From CAXMMR01 sp965198995 (GTDB lineage: Bacteria; Pseudomonadota; Alphaproteobacteria; Acetobacterales; Acetobacteraceae): DNA of 64,000 nucleotides. The stretch lies in the NCBI GenBank assembly GCA_965198995.1, contig CBDAQG010000001.1:1-64000 (forward strand). Reading direction: 5' to 3'. Positions 1 through 8,065 of the stretch are shown piece by piece (within the stretch, counting starts at the first letter, position 1; each line of letters starts with the position of its first letter). The notes under the pieces are model-generated. The model was given only the letters and a program-made list of their open reading frames with translations. It made no database searches and was not told the DNA's origin. The position numbers were made by a program, and so were the translations under genes.

Positions 1-120
1 GGATCCTTGAGGTTCGATCCCCCGGCCGCTCGCGCTTTGACCATCGCGACGGCGGGCGTAGAAGCACGTCGTCGTCCTGGACTCCAGGTTCGCTCGCCCA
101 TCAACGAGGGTCTCGAATGA
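1..120 (+). CDS. possible 3' end of an upstream gene (partial)
   Basis: Frame 1 is open from the first base to a TGA at 118-120, giving a 39-residue tail that ends in INEGLE. The TGA overlaps the ATG of the next gene (117-119) in an ATGA arrangement, which is common in this window between real co-transcribed genes. The stretch is too short to recognise a family, and random open frames are frequent at this GC content, so the call is weak. Confidence 0.22.
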   Translation, partial: GSLRFDPPAARALTIATAGVEARRRPGLQVRSPINEGLE

Positions 121-371
121 AACGCCATTTCGAAGTTGTCGTGGCCGCTGCCTTGGCCGCCGCCGTGGTCATGCCGATGTCGTCGGCCTTTGCCGGAGGC
201 GGCGAGGCGCCGAAGGCCGGGAGCGCCACGAACGGTACGAAGCCGAAAGGCTCGGTGGGCCGCCGGGCGGTGCCGACCGGGGCCTCCACCGGGAGGCTGA
301 GCGGTTCCAATGCCGCGCCGAACGCGAGCGAAGTCAGGACCAAGACACCCGGCGGCATCATCGGAAAATGA
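117..371 (+). CDS. small secreted protein of unknown function (84 aa)
   Basis: The protein starts with a clear signal peptide: basic MKRH, an Ala/Val-rich hydrophobic stretch to about residue 22, and a likely cleavage after AFA near residue 26. The mature part is about 58 residues, rich in Gly, Lys, Ser, Thr and Pro, with no predicted globular core, so it is probably a disordered periplasmic or extracellular protein. A GAGG ribosome site lies 7 bases before the ATG. I do not recognise a family. The overlap with a possible upstream reading frame hints at an operon whose front is outside the window. Confidence 0.6.
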   Translation: MKRHFEVVVAAALAAAVVMPMSSAFAGGGEAPKAGSATNGTKPKGSVGRRAVPTGASTGRLSGSNAAPNASEVRTKTPGGIIGK

Positions 372-490
372 ACGGCACCATTCTCCGGCGAAGCGGCGGA
401 TGTCGAAGACGATCGCGGTCCGAACCTACTTCGGACCGAGGGATGAGCCGTTACCAAGCGGATCCATCGGCATGACGCGGAGGCCTACCG

Positions 491-660
491 CTGCAGGGGC
501 ATCCTTCCACTCAGACCCACGACTACGTCCGTCACGGCACCACGACGTTGTTCGCCGCGCTGAACGTGCGCGAGGGCACGGTGCGGGCCGCTGCGTGCAA
601 CGCCACCGTCATGGCGAGTTCATCCGCTTCCTCAACGCCGTCGCTTCAGAGTGCATCCCG
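491..660 (+). pseudogene. remnant of an IS630-family transposase
   Basis: Frame 2 from about 491 reads THDYVRHGTTTLFAALNV then REGTV. After a frame change near 580-590, frame 1 reads QRHRHGEFIRFLNAV. These are consecutive pieces of the well-conserved core of IS630 transposases, where the second catalytic Asp region is preceded by TTTLFAALN and followed by RHxEFIRFLN. Only about 55 codons survive, with at least one frameshift and neither the N-terminal helix-turn-helix nor the C-terminal DDE part, so it is a dead fragment. No terminal inverted repeats were seen. The rest of 372-831 holds nothing else I can support. Confidence 0.7.
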
Positions 661-831
661 CTTGCGCGATACCGCTTCCGTCACTGGAGCGGAGCGAAGC
701 AACTCAGGAGCGCCGTCGCATGGTCTCAGACCGTTAGCCCCTGGGTTGCTTCGATCCTGACGCGCGATGGCGCCAACTATCAAACGCTCGGGATGCCTCT
801 TGTCTACCATCGTCGGCTGCTTCACCCGGTG

Positions 832-1239
832 CTACGACCCCGCCGCCTGTCGAGCCGCCTCGTAGGCTTTACGGCAGCCGGCCTCGTCGCCTTTCTTGTC
901 GGCATTCTTGGCGTCATTGAGCGAGACCTTGGCAGCCATCACGCCTTCTCCGGCCGTGCTTGCGGCTGCCGCGTCCTTGGTGCCGGCCAGGTTCTCCGAC
1001 GCCGGCGGTGTCGGCAGGTCGGCCACCGGCGTGTCGGTCTTTTTGGCCTCGATGGCCTTGCTGGAGCGGGTGGCGGCATCCTTCTGCCCACCGGACTGGG
1101 CGGCGCCGGCCGAGGCGCCTTGCTTGTCCAGGTGCTGCTCGAGCTTGGCAATATCGTCGCCGCAAGGCGACGCCCAGCTGGACGCCGGCACGCAGGCCAG
1201 GAGGAGCGCCGCCGCGGCGATCGTCGATGTGCGCGTCAT
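832..1239 (-). CDS. secreted protein of unknown function (135 aa)
   Basis: Starting at the ATG at 1239 gives a convincing signal peptide: MTRTS, then an Ala/Leu-rich stretch, with cleavage near ASSWAS at residue 24. The mature protein is about 110 residues, charged and Ala/Lys-rich, with two Cys (CGDD just after the cleavage site and GCRK near the C-terminus) that could form one disulphide. The C-terminal part (ANxADKKGDEAGCRKAYEAAR) looks helical. The frame stays open upstream to 1482, but that extension has no signal sequence and runs over the end of the neighbouring gene. Function unknown; probably periplasmic. Confidence 0.6.
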   Translation of the reverse strand: MTRTSTIAAAALLLACVPASSWASPCGDDIAKLEQHLDKQGASAGAAQSGGQKDAATRSSKAIEAKKTDTPVADLPTPPASENLAGTKDAAAASTAGEGVMAAKVSLNDAKNADKKGDEAGCRKAYEAARQAAGS

Positions 1240-1300
1240 GAACGTGGTCTCCGGCCCACAGTCCACCCCGCGCCGATCGCCGGCGCGGGTGCTGGTCGCG

Positions 1301-3627
1301 TCACGCACCGGCAAGCTGCTGGCCGACCGGCAGTTCCCGGATGCGGCGGCCGCTGGCGGCAAAGATCGCGTTGGTGATGGCCGGCGCCACGGGGGGTACG
1401 CCGGGCTCGCCGACGCCGCCCAGCGGGTGGCTGTAGTCCTGCATCGGCAGCAGGTGGACCACGATCTCCTTGGGCGCCGCATCGATGCGGGTGATCTCGT
1501 ACCCGTCGAAGTTGTTCTGCTCGGCCCGGCCGTTCTTGAAGGTGATCTTGGACGTGAGCGCGAGGCCCATGCCCATCACCACGGCGCCTTCCATCTGCGA
1601 GCGGATGCGCTCAGGGTTCACCTGGGGCCCGCAATCGATCGCGATGTGCACGCGCGGGATCGAGAGGTTGCCCTTGTCGTCGACGATCGCCTCCGCCGCC
1701 ACCGCCGTGTAGGTGACGAAGCTGTAGTGACTGGCGATGCCGAGGCCGTGGCCCTTCGGCATGGTCTTGCCCCAGCCGATGCCTTTCGCCGCCGTCTCGA
1801 TGACGTTGCGCAGGCGCCCGGTCTCGATTGGGTACTTCTTGGGATCCTCGCCGTAGTTCCACACGTCGCCGATGGAGGTCGGATCGATGATCCGTTCCGG
1901 GCCGATCACGTCGAGTAGGTAGTCCTTCGGGTCGCGGCCCGCGGCGTGGGCGAGTTCGGCCAGGAAGCTCTGCGCGGCGAAGGCGTGCGGGATGTTCGAC
2001 ACCGAGCGGAACCAGCCGATGCGCACGTGCGCGTCGGCCGCCGGGTTTTCCATCCGGATGTTCGGGATAGCCCAGGCGCGTTGACGAGGCCCATGCCGAG
2101 CTCGAGGGGCAGCTCATGGTCGGCGCCCTTGGCGAAGATCGAGCCGATCGTCGGTGCCGCCGAGCGGTGCAGCAGGGCGATCGGCATTCCCTTGTCGTCG
2201 AGGCCGGCCTCGAGATGTTCCACCGAGACCGTGTGGTAGTAGCCGTTGTGGATGTCGTCGTCGCGCGTCCATAGCAGCTTCACCGGCACGCCGGCGGCCT
2301 GAGAGCAGAGCGCCGCCTCGACCACGAAGTCGGGCTTCGACTTGCGGCCGAAGCCGCCGCCGAGCAGCGTGACGTTGACGCGCACCTTGTCCTCGCCGAG
2401 GCCGAGGCGCTTGGCGACGTGGGTCCGGGCGGTCTGCGGTGCCTGGACCGAGGTCCAGATCTCGACCGTGCCGTCGGTCTTGACATCGGCGATCGCGGCC
2501 GGCGTTTCCATCGGCGCCTGCACCAGGTGCGGCACGTAATATTCGGCGGTGATCTTCTTCACCGCCTTGCCCAACGCCTCGTCGACGTCGCCTTGCGCGC
2601 GCACGACCTTGCCGGGCTTGCGCGCGGCGTCCTCGAGCGTCTTGCGGAACGCCGCGGAATCGTAGGATGCGTTCGGACCCTCGTCCCACACGATCTTGAG
2701 CGCCTCGCGGCCCTTCATGGCGGCGTAGGTGTTCTTGGCGATCACCGCGACGCCGCCGAGCGGCTGGAACTCGACCGGCGCTTGCGCCGGGGCGATGGCG
2801 ACGACCTTGACAACGCCTGGCACCTTGAGGGCGGCACTGTCGTCGAAGCTCTTCATCGTGCCGCCGAAGACCGGGCAGCGCGCCACGACGGCGTGCAGCA
2901 TGCCCGGCAGCTTGTGGTCCATGCCGTAGACCGCCGTGCCCGTGCTGATGCCGCGGCCGTCGACGATGTCGACGTTGCCCTTGCCGATGAAGGTGAAGTC
3001 CTTGGCGTCCTTCAGCTTGACCGTGTCGCGGTCCGGCACCGGCAGCTTCGAGGCGGCGTCCGCGAACTCGCCGTAACCGCCGGTCTTGCCGCTCCGGGCG
3101 TGGGTGAGCACGCCCTTGGCCGTCGTGATCTCGGCGGCCGGGACCCCCCATTGGACGGCGGCGGCGGAGACCAGCATCAGCCGCGCGGCGGCGCCGGCAT
3201 GGCGCATGTGGACGAAGAACTGCCGCGTCGAGCGCGACCCGTCGGTGTCCTGGTTGCCGTACTTCTCCTCGTCGGCCTCGGCCTGGTGAACCTTGATCCT
3301 GGCCCAATCCGCATCGAGCTCGTCGCCGATGATGATGGCCCAGCCGGTGCGCACGCCCTGGCCCATGTCCTGCCGATGGCAGGTGATGTGCGTCGTGCCG
3401 TCGGCGTCGATGGCGACGAAGACCTTGGGATCGTCCTTCCAGCCGTGCGGCATGCCGTCGGCGCCGAAGCCCTTGGCAAAGGCGCGTGTGCCGCTGCTGC
3501 CCAGCGATACGGCGAGCACGAGGCCGCCGATGCCGGCGAGCATGCCGCGCCGGCTGACATTGACGACCTGCAGCTGGTCCACGACCGGCCTGGCGGAGGC
3601 GTCGTCGATGAGGGTCTCGTGGGTCAT
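1301..3627 (-). pseudogene. iorB: isoquinoline 1-oxidoreductase-like molybdopterin subunit, frameshifted
   Basis: This is the large subunit of a xanthine-dehydrogenase-family hydroxylase of the IorB/aldehyde-dehydrogenase type. It starts at 3627, sharing one base with the iorA stop (TGATG), and carries a Tat signal with SRRGML at residues 25-30 before a hydrophobic segment. The first frame covers about 519 residues and then derails near 2068-2080, ending at 1906. The conserved continuation (IPNIRMENPAADAHVRIGWF and on) resumes one frame over and runs to a TGA at 1301. Adding one base near 2070 would restore a 775-residue protein, a normal family length. Either the gene is recently inactivated or the base is a sequence error. 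No other lesion is visible, and the rest looks well conserved. Confidence 0.85.
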
Positions 3628-4118
3628 CAAAGCGCTCCCTTCTCGCCGGCCTGGCCGGGAACGACTTGGCTGTTGCCGGCGGCTTGGTGGATGGCGGCGC
3701 GGATGCGCGGATAGGTGCCGCAGCGGCAGATGTTGCCGCTCATCGTGCCGTCGATGTCGGCGTCGGTCGGCTTCGGCGTATCCTGCAGCAGCGCCGCCGC
3801 CTGCATGATCTGGCCGGCCTGGCAGTAGCCGCATTGCGGCACGTTGAGCGCGCGCCAGGCGACCTGGAGCGGGTGGTTGCCGTCGGGCGAGAGCCCCTCG
3901 ATGGTCTTGATGGGCTGGCCTTCGGCCGCCGACATCGGGGTGAGGCAGGAGCGGACGGCCTGCCCGCCGAGGTGCACGGTGCAGGCCCCGCAAAGCGCCG
4001 CCCCGCATCCGAACTTCGTGCCGGTGAGACCGAGCTCGTCGCGCAGGTACCACAGGATCGGCATGTCCGGATCGCCGTCGAAGCTGCGCGCCTCGCCATT
4101 CACGGTGGTCTTGATCAA
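3627..4118 (-). CDS. iorA: isoquinoline 1-oxidoreductase-like [2Fe-2S] subunit
   Basis: The 163-residue iron-sulphur subunit passes electrons from the molybdenum site to an external acceptor. Residues C38, C43, C46 and C58 form the plant-ferredoxin-type cluster site (FGCGxxLCGAC...C). C96, C99, C131 and C133 (CGYCQ and CRCGTY) form the second, alpha-helical cluster site. This is the complete CO-dehydrogenase small-subunit architecture at normal length. Its stop codon overlaps the start of iorB by one base, so the two are translationally coupled. A membrane c-type cytochrome subunit, often found nearby, is not seen here. Confidence 0.92.
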   Translation of the reverse strand: MIKTTVNGEARSFDGDPDMPILWYLRDELGLTGTKFGCGAALCGACTVHLGGQAVRSCLTPMSAAEGQPIKTIEGLSPDGNHPLQVAWRALNVPQCGYCQAGQIMQAAALLQDTPKPTDADIDGTMSGNICRCGTYPRIRAAIHQAAGNSQVVPGQAGEKGAL

Positions 4119-4213
4119 GGCTGGACCTCCATCTTTCCGTTCGGTCTACGCTGTTCGCGGCTCCCACGCCATGCCCGGCATGAGTGGGTAGTGGGTCAAT
4201 TTGAAAATGTCAG

Positions 4214-4447
4214 CTAGCGCACCTGCCACCATATAAGCGCGAGCAATCCGGCGGCAAAACACCCAACGATCGCGAGATTGATCCGGAGATCCCTGTCGGC
4301 TTTACGCGCAAGGGCAACGCGCTCCTCGGCGGTGAGGCGCGGGTACGTTCCAATCACAAACCTCGATCCCATGTCGCCAAGCAAGGGTAAGGCAATCCAA
4401 GCGATGAGGATCACGACAGTCGCGAGGATACGAGCAGCGAGGATCAA
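4214..4447 (-). CDS. small two-helix membrane protein (77 aa)
   Basis: The protein has a hydrophobic segment at about residues 5-24 and another at 56-73, joined by a charged loop rich in Arg, Lys and Glu (LTAEERVALARKADRDLRIN). That is a simple hairpin-type inner-membrane topology. No family is recognised. It lies 96 bases upstream of iorA on the same strand but is not obviously part of that operon. Codon use matches the neighbours. Function unknown. Confidence 0.55.
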   Translation of the reverse strand: MILAARILATVVILIAWIALPLLGDMGSRFVIGTYPRLTAEERVALARKADRDLRINLAIVGCFAAGLLALIWWQVR

Positions 4448-4483
4448 GCCATTAAGTCCACACCCTTCTTGTACGGCCCGCGC

Positions 4484-5284
4484 TTACTCCCCGGCAACTC
4501 GCTCCCAGCGGTCGATCTCGGCCAGCAGGCCGGTTAGCGTCTCGCGCATCAGGCGCAGCGCCGTCGGGCCGACCGGCAAATGCAGCGGCGGCTCGTCGAG
4601 CACGATCGCGTCGGCCACCGCCCGGCCGAGCGCCGCCGGGTCGCCCCAGCGGAACGGCGGCCGGCGGGCCGGGTCGAACACCGGGTCATACGCGGCGACC
4701 CGGCGCTCCGAGCGCGACAGCGAGCGCTCGCCCCAGTCGCTGCGGAACACGCCGGGCTGCACCGTCGTCACCCGGATGCCGAACGGCGCCACCTCCTGCG
4801 CCAGCGCGTCGCCGAGCCCGGTCAGGGCGAACTTGCTGGCGTTGTAGGCGCCGAGCCCGGGGAAGCTGACCGTGCCGCCCATCGACGAGATGTTGACGAT
4901 GTGGCCGGCCCGGCGTTCCCGCATCGCCGGCAGCACCGCCCGGATCAGCGCCGCGGGCGCGAACAGGTTGACCTCGAACTGCCGCCGCAGTTCGTCGAGC
5001 GTGAGCTCCTCCACCACCCCCTGATGGCCGTAGCCGGCATTGTTGACCAGCACGTCGAGCGGGCCGTGCGCCTCGAGCGACTGCACGAGCGGGGCGATCG
5101 CCGCCGTGTCGGTCACGTCGAGCAGGCGGCCGACCGCGCGCCCCGGCGCCAGCTGCTCGAACGCCTGTCGCGCCCGCTCCTGGCGAACGGTGCCGACGAC
5201 GCGGTGGCCGGCGGCCAGCGTCGCCTCGGCGATGGCCCGCCCCAGGCCGCTCGAGACGCCGGTGATCAGGATCGTCTTCGTCAT
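4484..5284 (-). CDS. classical short-chain dehydrogenase/reductase
   Basis: This 266-residue SDR shows the nucleotide-binding TGVSSGLG motif at residues 8-15, LDVTD at 55-59, NNAG at 81-84, and the catalytic set S134, Y147 and K151 (YNASK). The start at 5284 puts the beta1 strand immediately at the N-terminus, as expected; the frame open further upstream is antisense to the LysR gene. The C-terminal half carries the PGVFRSD-type loop seen in SDRs acting on lipophilic or quinone-like substrates, but the substrate cannot be read from sequence. It is divergent from a LysR regulator 97 bases away, which probably controls it. Confidence 0.88.
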   Translation of the reverse strand: MTKTILITGVSSGLGRAIAEATLAAGHRVVGTVRQERARQAFEQLAPGRAVGRLLDVTDTAAIAPLVQSLEAHGPLDVLVNNAGYGHQGVVEELTLDELRRQFEVNLFAPAALIRAVLPAMRERRAGHIVNISSMGGTVSFPGLGAYNASKFALTGLGDALAQEVAPFGIRVTTVQPGVFRSDWGERSLSRSERRVAAYDPVFDPARRPPFRWGDPAALGRAVADAIVLDEPPLHLPVGPTALRLMRETLTGLLAEIDRWERVAGE

Positions 5285-5381
5285 GGGGAACCTCGCTCGC
5301 TGTCTGCGCCAGGAGTTGAGGCGTGGCGCTGTCCCGGATAAGCGGCATGATGCGGGATGAACTGATGCATGGGACGGGACA
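5285..5381. promoter_or_regulatory. divergent SDR/LysR control region
   Basis: The 97 bases between the two divergent genes must hold both promoters. An inverted pair, GTCCCG at 5331-5336 and CGGGAC at 5375-5380, brackets a small palindrome GCATGATGC near 5344-5352 and a nearby ATGCAT. These are plausible binding sites for the LysR protein, but no clear T-N11-A box stands out. Confidence 0.3.
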
Positions 5382-6269
5382 ATGGCTGAGGCCGGCCTGC
5401 GCGAGATCGAGGCGGTGCTGGCGGTGGCGCGGCTCGGCAGCTTCCGCGCCGCGGCGCTGTCGCTCGGAATGTCGCCCACCGCGCTGAGCCATGCGGTGGC
5501 GGCGCTGGAGGCGCGGCTGGGCATCCGGCTGTTCCATCGCACGACGCGCAGCGTGGCGCCGTCGGAGGCCGGCGCGCGCTTCGTGGCGCGGGTGGGACCG
5601 GCGCTGGGCGTCATCGCCGACGCCGTTTCGGAGGCGGCGGAGGCGCAGGCGATGCCGGCCGGAACGCTGCGCATCAACGCCTCGACGGCGTCGCTGCGCT
5701 TCGTCGTGCCGGCCATCGCCGGCTTCCTCGCCGCCCATCCGGCGATGCGGCTCGACCTGGTGGCCGACGACCGGCTGGTCGACATCGTGGCGGACGGGTT
5801 CGACGCCGGCATCCGGCTGGCCGAGATGGTGCCGCAGGACATGGTGGCGGTGGCGTGCAGCGCCGACATCGGCTTTGCGGTGGTCGGCGCGGTGTCCCAC
5901 CTGGCCGCGCACGGCGAGCCGCGCGTGCCGGCCGACCTCGCCGGCCATCGCTGCATCCGCCGGCGCCTGGCCAATGGCCGGCTGTGGAGCTGGGAGTTCG
6001 AGCGCGACGGCGAGGAGCTGGCGGTCGCCGTCGACGGCCCGTTCACCGCCGACAACGAGGCGGCGATGCTGGCCGCCGCCAGGGCCGGGCTCGGCCTCGC
6101 CTACCTGCGGAGCTGGACGGTCGAGGACGACCTCGCCGCCGGGCGCCTGTCCCAGGTGCTGGCCGACTGGACGCCGCCGCACCCGGGCTTCCGGCTCTAC
6201 TACCCCAGCCACCGCCACGTCTCGGCCGGCCTGCGGGCGCTCGGGGGCTTTCTACGCGCCCGCCGCTGA
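5382..6269 (+). CDS. LysR-family transcriptional regulator
   Basis: The 295-residue protein has an N-terminal winged helix-turn-helix at about residues 5-64 (LREIEAVLAVARLGSFRAAA, then SPTALSHAVAALEARLGIRLFHRTTRSV) followed by a periplasmic-binding-protein-like effector domain from about 90 to 290. Length and layout are normal for the AaeR/PecT-like LysR group, which often control a divergently transcribed SDR, as here. The ligand is unknown. It probably regulates the SDR at 4484-5284 and itself from the shared 97-base region. Confidence 0.88.
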   Translation: MAEAGLREIEAVLAVARLGSFRAAALSLGMSPTALSHAVAALEARLGIRLFHRTTRSVAPSEAGARFVARVGPALGVIADAVSEAAEAQAMPAGTLRINASTASLRFVVPAIAGFLAAHPAMRLDLVADDRLVDIVADGFDAGIRLAEMVPQDMVAVACSADIGFAVVGAVSHLAAHGEPRVPADLAGHRCIRRRLANGRLWSWEFERDGEELAVAVDGPFTADNEAAMLAAARAGLGLAYLRSWTVEDDLAAGRLSQVLADWTPPHPGFRLYYPSHRHVSAGLRALGGFLRARR

Positions 6270-6273
6270 GGCG

Positions 6274-6453
6274 TCAGGCGCTCGGGGCTTCGGCCGGCTG
6301 CGCCTGCTTTTGCGCCGCCTTGAAGCGCGCATAGGCACGCACCCGCCGGCGATCCTTGTGCCAGGCCGAGGTGCCCTCGTAGCGCGCAAAGGCGGGAACC
6401 TTCTGGCGCGCGCCCGGCCGGCGCGGCGGGGCGGGGGTCTTGGTCTCGCTCAT
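6274..6453 (-). CDS. small basic protein (59 aa), hypothetical
   Basis: An ATG at 6453 opens a 59-residue frame reading MSETKTPAPPRRPGARQ then KVPAFARYEGTSAWHKDRRR and ending QPAEAPSA. It is strongly basic in the middle, Pro-rich at the N-terminus and Ala/Pro-rich at the C-terminus, and contains aromatic residues spaced as in a short folded segment. It ends 4 bases from the convergent LysR gene. No family recognised. Composition is protein-like rather than the Arg/Gly/Pro pattern of shadow frames, which is the main support. Confidence 0.45.
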   Translation of the reverse strand: MSETKTPAPPRRPGARQKVPAFARYEGTSAWHKDRRRVRAYARFKAAQKQAQPAEAPSA

Positions 6454-6598
6454 GCAAAGTCATCCCGAAATGGTGGGCCTTCTGACCACCGGCCCCGTCC
6501 GCGCGCAAGCCGGCGGCGAAATTTGATCGGCACCCGTCGAACCCGGGCCGGCAGCGCCGGCTTAGCGGGGCGGCGTCAACAACACAGGACCCGCCACC

Positions 6599-7471
6599 AT
6601 GCTGAGCGACCCGCTGACCCTCTACAAGCAACCCCCCTTCGCGCCGCAGCCGCAGGACTTCCCGGGCTCGTCGCAGCGCATGTCCCCCGAGCCCGACCAC
6701 GGCGAGACCAGCTACGAAGGCCGCGGCCGCCTCGCCGGCCGCCGGGCGCTGATCACCGGCGGCGATTCCGGCATCGGCCGCGCGGTGGCCATCGCCTTCG
6801 CCCGCGAGGGCGCGGACGTCGCCATCTCCTACCTCGACGAGCACGAGGACGCGCGGCAGGTGCAGGGCTGGGTCGAAAAGGCCGGCCGGCGCTCGCTGCT
6901 GCTGCCCGGCGACATCGCCGATCCCAGCCACTGTCGCCGGCTCGTCGCCGAGGCCGCCGAGGCCTTTGGCGGCCTCGACATCCTGGTCAACAACGCCGCC
7001 TTCCAGAAGACCCGCCAGTCGCTCGACGAGATCTCCGAGGTGGAGTGGGACCGCACCTTCCAGGTCAACGTGAGCGCGATGTTCTACATCACCAAGGCCG
7101 CGGTGCCGCACATGCCGCCCGGCTCGAGCATCATCAACACCTCGTCGGTCAACGCCAAGCACCCGATGCCCAGCCTGCTGGCGTACTCGGCGACCAAGGC
7201 GGCAATCGCCAACATGACGCTCGGCCTGGCCCAGATGCTCGCCGAGAAGGGGGTGCGCTGCAACGCGGTGCTGCCCGGCCCGATCTGGACGCCGTTCATC
7301 GTCACCGGCATGGAGCCCGAAAGCCAGGTCGGCTTCGGCAGCCAGGTGCCCTACAAGCGGCCAGGCCAGCCGGTCGAGCTGGCGCCCTCCTACGTCACGC
7401 TGGCCTCGACGGAGAGCAGCTACACCTCCGGCGCACTGGTCACCGTGGCGGGCGGGATGCCCGTGTATTAG
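6599..7471 (+). CDS. SDR oxidoreductase, YghA/general-stress-protein-39 type
   Basis: This 290-residue SDR has the extended N-terminus typical of the YghA/YhdF group (KQPPFAPQPQDFPGS, then PDHGETSYEGRGRLAGR). It carries TGGDSGIG at 53-60, NNAA at 131-134, S182/S183, and catalytic Y196 and K200 (YSATK). Members are NADP-dependent aldehyde or ketone reductases, often stress-induced. The start at 6599 agrees with the family N-terminus. A GC-rich palindromic repeat begins one base after its stop codon. Substrate not predictable. Confidence 0.88.
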   Translation: MLSDPLTLYKQPPFAPQPQDFPGSSQRMSPEPDHGETSYEGRGRLAGRRALITGGDSGIGRAVAIAFAREGADVAISYLDEHEDARQVQGWVEKAGRRSLLLPGDIADPSHCRRLVAEAAEAFGGLDILVNNAAFQKTRQSLDEISEVEWDRTFQVNVSAMFYITKAAVPHMPPGSSIINTSSVNAKHPMPSLLAYSATKAAIANMTLGLAQMLAEKGVRCNAVLPGPIWTPFIVTGMEPESQVGFGSQVPYKRPGQPVELAPSYVTLASTESSYTSGALVTVAGGMPVY

Positions 7472-7525
7472 CAAGGCGAGGGCTCTGCCCTCGACCCGCC
7501 GGGGCCTGAGGCCCCAGACCCCCCT
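7472..7525. repeat. GC-rich bimodular palindrome, copy 1
   Basis: Two hairpins lie side by side: GAGGGCTCTGCCCTC and GGGGCCTGAGGCCCC, joined by GACCCGCC. The same modules recur throughout this window, mostly between genes. Lying directly after the SDR stop codon, it could act as an mRNA 3'-end structure, though there is no T-run as in a classical intrinsic terminator. Confidence 0.85.
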
Positions 7526-8065
7526 TCGTAGGGCCATGGTAATCCAGCTGGCTGTCCGTCTGCCTGTGCAACTGTCCGGCGGATGGGACGACGTGCCGGC
7601 TGTGCTAGCCATTGCCATGGCGGCGTTCCGGCGGCAGGCCCAGCCATCTTGCCTATTGGCAAGATCAGCGCAAGCCATTGAAAAACCTATGTTTCAAGGC
7701 AATCACCACGCCCGACAAGCCGGCGCTGCCAGGCCGACAGATCTTGCTGTATTTCGGCCTCTGCAAAATTCGGAGGGCTCAAAGCTCCCTCAGCGAGCCA
7801 GGCCGGCGAGCAGCGCGCTGTCGGACACCACGCGCGGCACCGTGTTCCGGCCGGCCCGTCGCGCTCGCCGGCGAACAGGTGGTCCGGCCGCGCAGGGCCG
7901 TGCTCGCAGCGGTTGACTACAGTTCCACCGCGTAGAAACCCAGTTCCACCATTGCACTCCGTGACTTTCGTACCGCGCGGCCGCGAAAGCCGTCTGCACC
8001 CTGACGTTTGCGATGTCTTTCACCGGTGAAACCGCTAGTCCAAACCCCGCAACAACGAGGTTACG
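7526..8065. other. 540-base intergenic region with one perfect hairpin
   Basis: No gene is supported here. Positions 7646-7665 form a perfect 8-bp inverted repeat with a 4-base loop (ATCTTGCC TATT GGCAAGAT) without a following T-run, so it could be an operator or an RNA stem. The last part lowers in GC and must include the promoter of the porin gene at 8066; an AACGAGG ribosome site lies just before that start. Confidence 0.5.

Noticed and set aside
5..34. tRNA-like T-loop (GGTTCGATCCC)
   Set aside because: The flanking bases do not form a 5-bp stem, and no anticodon arm, D arm or CCA context is present; the bases also lie in an open reading frame.
7612..7935. 107-residue open frame between the SDR and porin genes
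   Set aside because: No ribosome site and no similarity I recognise; it spans a hairpin and its composition changes midway.
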